A DNA stretch of 51,116 nt from Dehalococcoidia bacterium (GCA_009377745.1 WHTK01000023.1:1796-52911), one strand, 5' to 3'. Shown: positions 7,215-15,649, counted from the stretch's first letter. Notes: generated from the sequence alone by a model not told the origin. A program made the numbers and translations.

Positions 7215-8327
7215 TTGCAAAACCTACGTATCCCTGGCCCCACAGCCTGCCCGCCTGAGACGCTCGCCGAGCTCTCCCGCCAGATGATCAACCACCGCGG
7301 CCCTGAGTTTGCCGATATGCAGGCGCGGATCATGGAGCGCCTCAAGCTCTTCTTCCGCACTCAGAACGAGGTCTACGTGATGACCTGCAGCGGCACCGGC
7401 GTCATGGAAGCCGCCATCGTCAACACGCTCTCCCCCGGCGACCGCGTCCTCTCCGTCTCCATCGGCGAGTTCGGCGACCGCTTCTTCGACATTGCCGAGG
7501 CCTACGGCGCCGCCGTCACCAAGCTGGCCTTCGAGCCCGGCACCGCCGCCGACCCCAAGGCGGTCGCCAATGCCCTGGCCGCTGACCCCGGCTACAAGGC
7601 CGTCCTCGTCACCCACAACGAAACCTCGAGCGGCGTCACCAACGACATCAACGCCATCAGCAAGGCGATCCGCGCCGTCAATCCCGACATCCTCCTGATC
7701 GTCGACGCGATCAGCAGCCTCGGCTGCATCCCCTTCGCCGCCGACGCCTGGGACGTAGACGTCAGCACCACCTGCTCCCAGAAGGGCTTCATGATCCCGC
7801 CGGGCCTGGCTTTCATCAGCCTCAGCCCGCGCGCCTGGAAGGCCTACGAGAGCTCGACAATCCAGAAGTACTACTTCGATATCGGCAAGGCGAAGTCGTA
7901 CGCGGAACGCGGCCAGACGCCCTTCACGCCCGCCGTTTCCCTCTATTACGGCCTCGACCTGGGGTTGGAGATGATGGACAAGGAAGGCATGGAGCAGGTC
8001 AACGCCCGCCACGCCGCCATCGGCGACTACACCCGCGCCAAGGCCCGCGCCCTCGGCCTCAAGATGCTCGCCGAAGGCCCCCATGCCTCTAACACCGTCA
8101 GCAGCATCCTCGTCCCCGAAGGCGTCAACGCCGGCGAACTCCTGAAGATCCTCAACACGGACTACGACACCGTCCTCGCCAGCGGCCAGGGCAAGCTCAC
8201 CGGCAAGATCGTGCGCATCGGCCACATGGGTATGACCAGCCGCGAGGACATCGACGCCGCTATCGACGCGCTCGAAAAGGCGCTTGACCGCCTCGGCTAC
8301 AAGAAGCCTGCCGGCGTCGGAGCCTAG
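7215..8327 (+). CDS. Class V PLP-dependent aminotransferase (serine/alanine-glyoxylate or phosphoserine type)
   Basis: The protein has 370 residues from the TTG at 7215. Its first residues, MQNLRIPGPT, match the usual beginning of this family, and GAGGAGAG lies nine bases upstream. An upstream in-frame ATG (7188) would add an atypical N-terminus. PLP is expected on Lys190 in CSQKGFMIPPGLA. EFADMQARIMERLK and CSGTGVMEAAIVNTL are family landmarks of the glyoxylate/phosphoserine aminotransferase group. The gene ends 15 bases before serA, so it most likely supplies the phosphohydroxypyruvate-to-phosphoserine transamination step in place of a classical SerC. A serine-glyoxylate role remains possible. 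It is preceded by a good promoter. Confidence 0.88.
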   Translation: MQNLRIPGPTACPPETLAELSRQMINHRGPEFADMQARIMERLKLFFRTQNEVYVMTCSGTGVMEAAIVNTLSPGDRVLSVSIGEFGDRFFDIAEAYGAAVTKLAFEPGTAADPKAVANALAADPGYKAVLVTHNETSSGVTNDINAISKAIRAVNPDILLIVDAISSLGCIPFAADAWDVDVSTTCSQKGFMIPPGLAFISLSPRAWKAYESSTIQKYYFDIGKAKSYAERGQTPFTPAVSLYYGLDLGLEMMDKEGMEQVNARHAAIGDYTRAKARALGLKMLAEGPHASNTVSSILVPEGVNAGELLKILNTDYDTVLASGQGKLTGKIVRIGHMGMTSREDIDAAIDALEKALDRLGYKKPAGVGA

Positions 8328-8342
8328 GAAAGAGACAACAGC

Positions 8343-9923
8343 ATGGCCCGCGTACTCGTCAGCGACAGGCTTGCCGAGGACGGCATCGATATCCTCCGGC
8401 AGGGCGCTGACGTGGACGTGCGCTTCGGCCTCACCCCGGCCGAGCTGCTAGAGATCATCCCCGAGTACGACGCTCTCGCCGTCCGTAGCGAGACCAAGGT
8501 CACCGCCGAAGTCCTGGCTGCCGGCCGCAACCTGATGGTCGTCGGCCGCGCCGGCGTCGGCGTCGATAACATCGACGTTCAGGAAGCCACCCGGCGCGGC
8601 ATCGTCGTCGTTTACGCGCCGGAGGGCAACACCGTCTCGGCCGCGGAGCACACGATGGCGCTAATGCTGGCGCTTTCTCGGCACGTGGCAGCCGGTCATG
8701 CATCCCTCAGCCAGGGCAAATGGGAGCGCTCGAAGTTCGTCGGCGTCGAATTCCGCGGCAAGACATTGGGCCTCTTCGGCCTCGGCCGCGTCGGCTCCGA
8801 GGTCGCACGTAGGGCCCGCGGCTTCGACATGGAGATCCTCGGCTTCGACCCCTTCGTCACGCCGGAGCGGGCTCAGGCCATGGGCATCCGCCTCGCGAGC
8901 AAGGACGATATCCTGGCCGGTAGCGACTTCATCTCGCTGCACGTGCCGCTAACCGCCGAGAACCGCAACCTCCTCGGCGCTCCCGAGTTTCAGAAGATGA
9001 AGCCGGACGTGCGCATCATCAACGTCGCGCGCGGCGGCTTGATCGATGAAGCGGCGCTGATCCAGGCGCTGGACGCCGGTCGCGTTGCCGGGGCGGCTTT
9101 CGACGTTTTCGACCCGGAGCCACCGGCTCCCGATCTGCCTATCCTCGCCCACCCCAAGGTCATCGTCACGCCTCACCTCGGCGCTTCGACCGCTGAAGCT
9201 CAGGAGCGCGTCTCCGTCGACGTGGCGGAGCAGATCCTCGCCGTCCTGCGCGGCGACCCGGCGATGTACGCCATCAATCTGCCTGCGATCGGGGCCGAGA
9301 CCTTCAAGGTCGTCGCGCCCTACCTCCAGGCCGCGACCAAAGCCGCCTCTCTGGCCACCCAGCTCTCGGCCGGCCAGCTCGAAGGCGTGGAGATCGAGTT
9401 TCTGGGAGAAATCGCCGGCTTCGACACTACGCCGCTCAAGGCCTCCGTGATCAAGGGCCTGCTCGCCACGGTCAGCGAAGAGAACGTCACCCTCGTCAAT
9501 GCCGCCGTTATAGCCGAGCAGCGCGGCCTCAAGATCACTGAGCGCAGGGGCCCCTACGAGGGCATCTATAAGGATCTTCTGCGCGTCCACCTGACAACCA
9601 GCAGCGGCAAGACGGTCGTCTCCGCCACCGTATCGCAAGACGGACCACACATCGTTGAGATCAACGATTTCTTCGTCGATGTCGCGCCCGGCGAGGGCCA
9701 CCTCCTGATCTGCGAGAACACCGACCGGCCCGGCATGATCGGCCGCATCGGCACCTTCCTCGGCGAGAAAGACATCAACATCAGCTTCATGCGCGTCGGC
9801 CGCGAGAGCATCCGCGGCCGCGCCCTCATGGTCATCGGCCTCGACGACGAGATCGACCCCCAGACCCTGGCGGAGATCACCCGCATCCCGGACATCTTCT
9901 CCGCCCGCACCGTTCGCATCTAG
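8343..9923 (+). CDS. serA: D-3-phosphoglycerate dehydrogenase
   Basis: A 526-residue type I (long) phosphoglycerate dehydrogenase, which oxidises 3-phosphoglycerate to phosphohydroxypyruvate with NAD as the first step of serine synthesis. It has an N-terminal substrate domain, a Rossmann fold with GLFGLGRVGSEVARRA near residue 141, and catalytic Arg230 (INVARGGLIDE), Glu259 and His278 (TPHLGAST). The intervening allosteric substrate-binding domain is followed by a C-terminal ACT domain (HLLICENTDRPGMIGRIGTF) that normally binds serine for feedback control. A purine-rich GGAAAGAGACA lies upstream of the ATG. It is co-transcribed with the preceding aminotransferase. Confidence 0.97.
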   Translation: MARVLVSDRLAEDGIDILRQGADVDVRFGLTPAELLEIIPEYDALAVRSETKVTAEVLAAGRNLMVVGRAGVGVDNIDVQEATRRGIVVVYAPEGNTVSAAEHTMALMLALSRHVAAGHASLSQGKWERSKFVGVEFRGKTLGLFGLGRVGSEVARRARGFDMEILGFDPFVTPERAQAMGIRLASKDDILAGSDFISLHVPLTAENRNLLGAPEFQKMKPDVRIINVARGGLIDEAALIQALDAGRVAGAAFDVFDPEPPAPDLPILAHPKVIVTPHLGASTAEAQERVSVDVAEQILAVLRGDPAMYAINLPAIGAETFKVVAPYLQAATKAASLATQLSAGQLEGVEIEFLGEIAGFDTTPLKASVIKGLLATVSEENVTLVNAAVIAEQRGLKITERRGPYEGIYKDLLRVHLTTSSGKTVVSATVSQDGPHIVEINDFFVDVAPGEGHLLICENTDRPGMIGRIGTFLGEKDINISFMRVGRESIRGRALMVIGLDDEIDPQTLAEITRIPDIFSARTVRI

Positions 9924-9934
9924 GCAACGTTACC

Positions 9935-9982
9935 TGTCGTTGCGAGCCATCGGCGACAGCCGAGGCGTGGCAACCTTTGATG
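9935..9982 (+). repeat. REP-like repeat A, copy 3
   Basis: The unit begins TGTCGTTGCGAGCC and ends CAACCTTTGATG, in the same orientation as copy 1. It lies 11 bases after the serA stop and may work with copy 4 as a large stem that ends the serA transcript. Confidence 0.85.
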
Positions 9983-10002
9983 CTCCGAGTTTCTGACTAA
10001 CA

Positions 10003-10052
10003 AACGTCAAAGATTGCCACGCCTTGCCTGCGGGCAATGGCTCGCAATGACA
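10003..10052 (-). repeat. REP-like repeat A, copy 4 (inverted)
   Basis: An inverted copy of the unit at 9935-9982, only about 20 bases away from it. The two could pair over more than 40 bases into a long imperfect hairpin. Confidence 0.85.
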
Positions 10053-10074
10053 GGAGCTTGATATGCAGAACAGT

Positions 10075-10139
10075 AAGCGGAGTGCAGAGGGCGCCCTTCT
10101 GCCGGGGAGTCTGAGGGGTGTCCTCTCAGAAATCTTCTC
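10075..10139 (+). repeat. Intergenic repeat B, copy 2
   Basis: The unit begins AAGCGGAGTGC and contains CTGAGGGGTGTCCTCTCAG, a slightly decayed version of the 11-bp stem at 6923-6947. At 10170-10194 a further common-looking dispersed element follows; its complement begins TCCTTCGGCCCGGCTCAGGA. The stretch 9924-10284 otherwise holds no gene that I can support. Confidence 0.75.
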
Positions 10140-10284
10140 CTTTCACTGAGGGGCGGAGCACGCGCAGAGCCCTGTCCTGAGCCGGGCCGAAGGAATGCGC
10201 AGCCCTTCCCACGTCCAATGATCCCCACAACCAGCCCTATGCCACCCCGCCAAGGCCTGATAAGCTGAATCGAGGAGATTCTCC

Positions 10285-11025
10285 ATAGCCACCGAAACTA
10301 CCGCCGACCAGCTGATCAGCCGCCTCAACGCCCTGCACGAAGGCGAGCCTGACCCCTTCGACACGTCGCCGGAGGCTGTCGAGGCTTATATCCTCTCCGT
10401 CCGCGACCTTATCGCCGCCGCCGAACGTCTCAGCTGGAGCGTCCTAAGCGATAGCCAGGCCCGCTTCCTGCACGAAGCCGCAATGCGCCAGGTGCGCTTC
10501 GCCCGCGCCCGCCTCGAAGGCGACCGCCACGGCGCCATCGATACGCTCAGCCGGCTCTTCCGCCTCGGCGCCCCGCCACGACCCGACGGCCGCTACGAGG
10601 GCGAGCTCGTCGCCCTCTCCACCGGCCTGCTCTCGGACCCCTTCTTCGAGTGGCTGACCCGCATCTATCTCCCCTGGAAGGGTAAGACCTTCGACCCCGG
10701 CGCCTCTACCGGCGATAACGTCTTCGAAGACAACGCCTGGTCCAAGGCGACGGAGAAGCTCGGCTGGCCCGGCTACCGCGTCCAGAGCGACGAGGAGCCC
10801 GGCATCGTCCGCGTCTTCCCCTTCCGCACCTTCGTCGCCCCCGGTATCGAAGACCCGGAAACCCCGGTGCTCAAAATCAACTACGCCGACATGCCCAACC
10901 CCCTGCCGGTCAAGCGCATCGTCGATGAGGTGGTCGAGCTACCGGGCGGTTACATCCTCGGCAAAGCCCACATGCGCGGCCTGCGTGAGTTCCGGCGCGT
11001 CTGCTTCTTCGGCCTTATCCCCTAG
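10285..11025 (+). CDS. Conserved hypothetical protein, probable ATA start
   Basis: I do not recognise a named family. The reading frame is open from 10264 and clearly protein-like well before the first ATG at 10483: a helical, acidic N-terminus rich in Ala, Glu and Leu. The only well placed start is ATA at 10285, seven bases after GAGGAG (10272-10277), giving 246 residues. No in-frame ATG, GTG or TTG exists between 10264 and 10483. The C-terminal half has compact blocks such as DPFFEWLTRIYLPWKGKTF and YADMPNPLPVKRIVDEVVEL, ending in a lysine/arginine-rich strand. There is no signal peptide, membrane segment or cysteine cluster. It stands alone between repeats. If ATA is not used, the product would be the 180-residue form from 10483. 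Confidence 0.7.
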   Translation: MATETTADQLISRLNALHEGEPDPFDTSPEAVEAYILSVRDLIAAAERLSWSVLSDSQARFLHEAAMRQVRFARARLEGDRHGAIDTLSRLFRLGAPPRPDGRYEGELVALSTGLLSDPFFEWLTRIYLPWKGKTFDPGASTGDNVFEDNAWSKATEKLGWPGYRVQSDEEPGIVRVFPFRTFVAPGIEDPETPVLKINYADMPNPLPVKRIVDEVVELPGGYILGKAHMRGLREFRRVCFFGLIP

Positions 11026-11042
11026 CCTCCCCACCGCCCCCA

Positions 11043-11074
11043 GGCATACTGGCAAACTGGCATACGGGCAAACG
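11043..11074 (+). repeat. Degenerate octamer tandem (GGCATACG-like)
   Basis: Successive units such as GGCATACT, GGCAAACT, GGCATACG and GGCAAACG form a run of about four octamers. An inverted fragment (TTGCCCGTTTGCCAGT) lies at 11191-11206. The same octamer family recurs at 40306-40337 and 41262-41297. Confidence 0.7.
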
Positions 11075-11130
11075 ATCAAGTTCGTGCCTGCCTAGGAGTA
11101 ACCGCTAGCCCAGCCCCATGACGTGGGTCC

Positions 11131-11168
11131 GAGATTGCTTCGGCCTTGAGGGCCTCGCAAAGACAATG
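11131..11168 (-). repeat. REP-like element, GAGATTGCTTCG type
   Basis: The sequence GAGATTGCTTCGGCCTTGAG continues into CCTCGCAAAGACA, with GGCC/GGCC arms forming a small stem. It resembles the dispersed TGTC(A/T)TTGCGAGG...GAAGCAATCTC elements, a relative of repeat A. It lies between the inverted octamer fragments at 11043 and 11191. Confidence 0.6.
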
Positions 11169-11231
11169 ATGAGCCTGTCCGGCTTCGATATTGCCCGTTT
11201 GCCAGTGGGGGGGCGGGTTGAGGGAGGTGGC

Positions 11232-12029
11232 TTAGTCGCTGCCGGCCAGCTCTCCGCGCATCACGGTGACCGCCTGGCCACCGAGCAGGACGCGGTCACC
11301 GTTGAGCTTCACACGCACCGTGCCGCCGCGCTTCGAGGCCTGGTAGGCCAGAAACTCCGTCTTGCCAAGCTTCTTCCGCCAGTAGGGCCCGAGGCAGCAG
11401 TGCGCCGATCCCGTCACCGGATCTTCATCGATGCCTAACGCCGGCGCGAAGAACCGCGACACAAAGTCGTACTGCGGCCGCGACGACGGCGCTGTAACCA
11501 TCACGCCGCGCGCCTGCACCTTGGCCAGCAGCCCGAAGTCCGGCTTCAGCGCGCGCACGGCCTCCTCGGACTCGACTTCGATAAGGTAGTCGTAGGCGCT
11601 CTTGCCGCTGTAGATGGGTGTCACACCCAGGGCCTGCGTCAGCTCCAGCGGCGCCGCCATCGGCGATTCTGGTGTCGCGGGGAAATCCAACTCGATCCAG
11701 TCGCCATCGCGCCGGGCGGTGAGGACGCCACTGTGGGTCGTGAACTGGGCGATCTTGTCCGGCTCCAAGCCGCCGGTCTCCCAGAGGACGTGCGCCGCCG
11801 CCAGGGTGGCGTGGCCGCAGAGCTGCACTTCGACCGTCGGCGTGAACCAGCGCAGGTCGAAGTAATCGCCGCGCCGGTGCACAAACGCGGTCTCGGAGAG
11901 GTTCATCTCCCTGGCGACGGCCTGCATCCAGCGGCCATCGCGACGTGAATCGAGGAGGACGACGGCGGCGGGGTTGCCGGTGAAAGGGCGGTCGGTAAAG
12001 GCGTCAACCTGAATGATCGTCTGCTCCAT
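11232..12029 (-). CDS. PhzF-family isomerase/epimerase
   Basis: A 265-residue protein with the two-lobed diaminopimelate-epimerase-like fold of the PhzF family. The N-terminal VDAFTDRPFTGNPAAVV, catalytic-type Glu46 in MNLSETAFV, the CGHATLAAAHVL block near residue 72 and the second-lobe DPVTGSAHCCLGPYW are all present. PhzF itself isomerises trans-2,3-dihydro-3-hydroxyanthranilate in phenazine synthesis. No phenazine genes lie nearby, so the name states the family, not the reaction. The ATG at 12029 gives the normal family length. It is transcribed away from the repeat-rich region at 11040-11220. Confidence 0.92.
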   Translation of the reverse strand: MEQTIIQVDAFTDRPFTGNPAAVVLLDSRRDGRWMQAVAREMNLSETAFVHRRGDYFDLRWFTPTVEVQLCGHATLAAAHVLWETGGLEPDKIAQFTTHSGVLTARRDGDWIELDFPATPESPMAAPLELTQALGVTPIYSGKSAYDYLIEVESEEAVRALKPDFGLLAKVQARGVMVTAPSSRPQYDFVSRFFAPALGIDEDPVTGSAHCCLGPYWRKKLGKTEFLAYQASKRGGTVRVKLNGDRVLLGGQAVTVMRGELAGSD

Positions 12030-12098
12030 GCCCGCAGCCTACGCCGCACCGCACCTAACGATCCAGATCAGCGGGTGCTAACGAGGACAATCCCAAAA

Positions 12099-12653
12099 CT
12101 ACAACGGGAATCCCGCCGGCACGTTATGGTGCTCGACCTCGACCTTGTCGCCCTCGAAGCGAAGGGTGTAGCGAGCACCGCGAGTCGGAGTTGGCGGCGG
12201 TATATCGAGGCCATAAAGACCAGCCAGGTAAATCGCCACGGCAACCATGACGTCGCCGTGAGTGCAGACGCCAATGCGCCCCGATAAATGCTCAGCACGG
12301 ATGGCATCTAGCTCCGAGAGAGCCCTTCCGGTGTAATAAGCGCCGGCATAGGCCTGCGCCAACTCCGGTGACGGCGAGCGCCAGGTTTCCGGTAGCTGCA
12401 GGCTGTTCGTATCGCCGAGGCCGGGGAGCTTCGTAATCTGCAGACCGAATCGCTGAGCCATAGGCTCGATCGTCTGGATACTGCGCCGCGCCGGGCTGCT
12501 GTAGAGCGCATCGAACGAAGCATTGCCCAGTTCTTCGCAGATGCGTTCCGCCTGCCTCAGGCCGAGCTCGTTGAGACCACGCTGATTCTGATCGCCGGTC
12601 CACGTCTTGCGGTCCAGTGGCTCCATGTGGGACAGCCACTCGATTGTGAGCAT
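12099..12653 (-). CDS. Histidine phosphatase-family protein, paralogue 1 (RHG arginine lost)
   Basis: A 184-residue protein of the histidine phosphatase/phosphoglycerate mutase superfamily. The first motif, usually LxRHG, reads WLSHMEPLDR: the phosphate-binding arginine is Ser while the nucleophilic histidine stays. TGDQNQRGLNELGLRQAERI, ALYSSPARRSIQTIEP and the second histidine in CTHGDVM are retained. The ATG at 12653 is chosen because AAGGAG lies eight bases upstream. A longer frame from 12710 would read through an intergenic hairpin. A paralogue with the same substitution type lies upstream at 12806-13393. Whether it is an active phosphatase is open. Confidence 0.82.
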   Translation of the reverse strand: MLTIEWLSHMEPLDRKTWTGDQNQRGLNELGLRQAERICEELGNASFDALYSSPARRSIQTIEPMAQRFGLQITKLPGLGDTNSLQLPETWRSPSPELAQAYAGAYYTGRALSELDAIRAEHLSGRIGVCTHGDVMVAVAIYLAGLYGLDIPPPTPTRGARYTLRFEGDKVEVEHHNVPAGFPL

Positions 12654-12677
12654 GCGGAGCTCCTTGATTAAGTCAGG

Positions 12678-12699
12678 TCTGCGGGATTCATCCCGCAGA
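12678..12699. repeat. Short perfect hairpin between paralogous phosphatases
   Basis: An 8-bp perfect stem (TCTGCGGG / CCCGCAGA) closes the loop ATTCAT. It is nearly the same element as at 2259-2279. It lies just upstream of the ribosome binding site for the 12653 start. Confidence 0.5.
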
Positions 12700-12805
12700 G
12701 TCAAGTTCACAGTGCTAGTTACGCGATTTCGCGGATTGTCGAGGAAGTTTCGTGTTCGCGGGCGGCGGAGAGGATGCCCTCCAGCTTGGCGAAGAGGCAG
12801 GAGGG

Positions 12806-13393
12806 CTACGACTGTGGGAACCTCGGCAGAACGTCGTAGTGCTCCACCTCGACACCGTCACCCTCGAAGCGCAGCGTATACCAGCCTCCCCGAGTCCACG
12901 GGGCCGGTGGTAGGACAGGTGGCAGTACGTCGAGCCCAAAGGCTCCCATCAGGTAGAGGACGAGGGCCGGCTGGATGTCGCCGTGGCTGCAGGCGACGAC
13001 CCGTCCGGCCGGGTGAAGCTCGCGAATCGTCCGAATGGCACTCATTGCCAGACCAGCCGCGTAGGCGCCGCTCAACGGGTCCATCGCTGAGAACCCCTGC
13101 CGGCGCCAGGCGTCAGGTGGCTGCCAGTCGCCCATTTCATGCAGGCCGGGCAGTATCTGGATCGACAAACCGAAGCGTTTCGCGAGCGGCTCGATCGTCT
13201 GCCGGCTTCGCAACGCCGCGCTGCTGTACAGCCCTTCGACCGGCGACTTCGCCAGCTCCTCATATATACGCTCCGCCTGCCGCCACCCCAGCTCGCTCAG
13301 CGGCCGCGTATCCTGGTCCACCGTCCACTTGCGCCGGTCGCCCGCGTCCATGTGTGCGACCCATTCGACTATGAGCACGCCATCTTCTCTCAA
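12806..13393 (-). CDS. Histidine phosphatase-family protein, paralogue 2 (RHG arginine lost)
   Basis: A 195-residue tandem paralogue of the 12099-12653 product. The first motif reads WVAHMDAGDRRKWT, with Ala in place of the RHG arginine. TRPLSELGWRQAERIYEEL, GLYSSAALRSRQTIEP and CSHGDIQPAL match the other superfamily motifs. It ends in the same RYTLRFEGDxVEVEHxxV-type tail as its neighbour, so the two arose by duplication. The start is TTG at 13393, with AAGGGA upstream. It lies directly downstream of relA and may be co-transcribed with it. Substrate unknown. Confidence 0.8.
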   Translation of the reverse strand: MREDGVLIVEWVAHMDAGDRRKWTVDQDTRPLSELGWRQAERIYEELAKSPVEGLYSSAALRSRQTIEPLAKRFGLSIQILPGLHEMGDWQPPDAWRRQGFSAMDPLSGAYAAGLAMSAIRTIRELHPAGRVVACSHGDIQPALVLYLMGAFGLDVLPPVLPPAPWTRGGWYTLRFEGDGVEVEHYDVLPRFPQS

Positions 13394-13429
13394 GGTAGTC
13401 CCTTCGTGGATGCTAGGTTGCGATGCTTG

Positions 13430-15634
13430 TTAGGCGATTTCGCGGATCGTCGTCGCCTCGGTCTCGCGCGCGACGCCTAGCACGGCTGACACGCCCTCCA
13501 GCTTGGCGAAGAGGCGCGAGAGCTGCTCCACTCCCGTGGTCTCCAGCGTGATCGAAACGGTGACGGTCCGGTCGTGGTGCTCCGTGGTCCGTACGCCGGC
13601 CATATTCACCTTCTCGTCGGCGATAATCGTGCTCAGGTCGCGCAGAAGACCGACGCGGTCCCAAGCCTCCACTTTGATCGCTACCGGGAACAGCTGCCCT
13701 CTCTGCCCCCACTCGACGTCGACGAAGCGCTCACGCTCGGTGCTGTTGGTCACGTTGCTGCAGTCGTGGCGATGGACGCTGACGCCGCGCGAGCGGGTGA
13801 CGTAGCCGATGATCTCGTCGCCAGGTACCGGCTTGCAGCAGGTCGCGATCTGGGTCAACACGTCGCCCGTACCCAGCACCTTGATCGAGGTGCCGTAGAC
13901 CGGCTGCGGCGCGACGGGCGGCGGCATCAGCTCCGGCTGAGCCGGCTCCACCTTGTGCAGGTGCGCCACGACCCGGCTCGATACCTGGTTCAGGCTGACA
14001 CCGCCAAAACCAACCTCAGCGTAGAGGTCCTCGGCGCTGTCCTGCTTGAACCACTTCAGCATGTCCGGCAGCAGCTCCGGCAGGCTCACGCCCATGCGCC
14101 GCAGCTCCCGGTCCAGCATTTCCTTGCCCCTCAGGACGTTCTCGTCTCGCTCCTGGCGCTTGAACCACTGCCGGATCTTAGAGCGGGCGTTGCCGGTCTT
14201 CACGTAGCCAAGGTTTGGGTTCAGCCAATCGCGCGATGGCCCTCGGGACCCCCGGCTCGTGACGATTTCCACCACGTCGCCGTTCTGCAACTTGGCCGTC
14301 AGCGGCACCAGCCGCCCGTTCACCCGTGCGCCGACGCAGTGGAAGCCGATGTCGGTATGGATGCGGAAGGCAAAGTCGATCGGCGTCGAGTCGGCAGGCA
14401 GGTCTTTGACTTCTCCCTTGGGCGAGAACACGAAAACCTGATCATGGAACAAATCCGTCTTGATGTACTCGACGAATTCCTCCGCCTCGCTGGCCTCGCG
14501 CTGCCAGTCCAGCAGCTGCCGCAGCCAGGTGATCCGCTCCTCGAAGGCGCGGTCTTGCTTGCCGCCCTCCTTGTATCGCCAGTGAGCAGCGACGCCGTAC
14601 TCGGCCGTGCGGTGCATCTCGTAGGTGCGGATCTGCACCTCCAGAGGCCGCGCCCCCGGCCCGATCACGGTCGTGTGCAGCGATTGATAAACGTTCTCGC
14701 GCGGGTTGGCAATGTAGTCGTCGAAGAGGCCCGGCAGCGGCCGCCACAGCCCGTGGACGACACCGAGCGCGTGATAGCAATCGGCGACGTTGTCCACCAG
14801 CACCCGGATCGCCAGCAGGTCATAAATGTCGTTAAACGACTTCCCCATCTCGATGTACTTGTTCATCTTCTGATGGATGCTGAAGATGTGCTTGGCGCGC
14901 CCGGAAAGCTCCGCCTGGACCCCCTGGCGCGTCAGCTCATAGCGCAGCTGCTTTTCGACTTGCTCCACGTAGCGCTGGCGGCTCTCCCGGCTCGCCGTCA
15001 GCAGGTTGGAAATCGTCCCGTACGCTCGCGGCTCCAGGTACTGGAAAGAGAGGTCGTCCAGCTCATCCGCGATCTGCCCCAGGCCGAGCCGGTGCGCCAG
15101 CGGCGAGTAGATCTCCATCGTCTCGCCGGCGATGCGCTGCTGCTTGGCAGGCGGCAGCGCCCCCAGCGTCCGCATGTTGTGCAGCCGGTCCGCCAGCTTG
15201 ATCACGACGACGCGCAGGTCTTCAGCCATGGCCAGGAACATCTTGCGCAGGTTGTCCGCCTGCACCGTCTCGTCCCAGGCCGCGTCTTCCGGGCGCAGCA
15301 GGTTCAGCCGGCTCAGCTTCGTCACGCCTTCGACCAGTCGCGCCACGTCCTCGCCGAAGCGCTGGACGATCTCTTGGTTGCCGACGCCGCAGTCTTCCAC
15401 CACGTCATGCAGCAGCGCCGCGGCGATGGCGGCGCCATCTAGGTTCAGGCTCGCGACCGTCATCGCCGCGGCGATGGGATGGACGATATAGGGGTCGCCG
15501 GAGTCACGGCGCTGGTCCTGATGACAAGCTGCTGCAAACTCATACGCCTCCTCGATGAGGCGCGCCCGCTCCGGAGAGATGCTCTCGCCCGCACGGGCTA
15601 CAATGTCGGCCGCTGTAGCGATAGATTCCGCCAT
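13430..15634 (-). CDS. relA: Bifunctional (p)ppGpp synthetase/hydrolase (RelA/SpoT)
   Basis: A 734-residue Rel/SpoT protein controlling the stringent response. An N-terminal HD hydrolase domain (HPIAAAMTVASL, LLHDVVEDCG near residue 78) is intact, so ppGpp breakdown is expected. The synthetase domain contains FNDIYDLLAIRVLV and the YQSLHTTVIGP block. A TGS domain (DLPADSTPIDFAFRIHTDIG, about residue 410) and a C-terminal ACT domain (KVNMAGVRTTEHHDRTVTVS) follow. Long bifunctional Rel proteins are typical of Gram-positives and Chloroflexota. The start ATG 15634 follows an AT-rich upstream region. Confidence 0.96.
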   Translation of the reverse strand: MAESIATAADIVARAGESISPERARLIEEAYEFAAACHQDQRRDSGDPYIVHPIAAAMTVASLNLDGAAIAAALLHDVVEDCGVGNQEIVQRFGEDVARLVEGVTKLSRLNLLRPEDAAWDETVQADNLRKMFLAMAEDLRVVVIKLADRLHNMRTLGALPPAKQQRIAGETMEIYSPLAHRLGLGQIADELDDLSFQYLEPRAYGTISNLLTASRESRQRYVEQVEKQLRYELTRQGVQAELSGRAKHIFSIHQKMNKYIEMGKSFNDIYDLLAIRVLVDNVADCYHALGVVHGLWRPLPGLFDDYIANPRENVYQSLHTTVIGPGARPLEVQIRTYEMHRTAEYGVAAHWRYKEGGKQDRAFEERITWLRQLLDWQREASEAEEFVEYIKTDLFHDQVFVFSPKGEVKDLPADSTPIDFAFRIHTDIGFHCVGARVNGRLVPLTAKLQNGDVVEIVTSRGSRGPSRDWLNPNLGYVKTGNARSKIRQWFKRQERDENVLRGKEMLDRELRRMGVSLPELLPDMLKWFKQDSAEDLYAEVGFGGVSLNQVSSRVVAHLHKVEPAQPELMPPPVAPQPVYGTSIKVLGTGDVLTQIATCCKPVPGDEIIGYVTRSRGVSVHRHDCSNVTNSTERERFVDVEWGQRGQLFPVAIKVEAWDRVGLLRDLSTIIADEKVNMAGVRTTEHHDRTVTVSITLETTGVEQLSRLFAKLEGVSAVLGVARETEATTIREIA

Positions 15635-15649
15635 TTTCTATGCAAATCT

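Noticed and set aside
13574..15442. A very long open frame on the plus strand opposite relA
   Set aside because: Its composition is that of a GC-rich antisense shadow (many Arg, Leu, Val and Asp in low-complexity order), it has no recognisable motif, and it lies fully within the intact relA gene.
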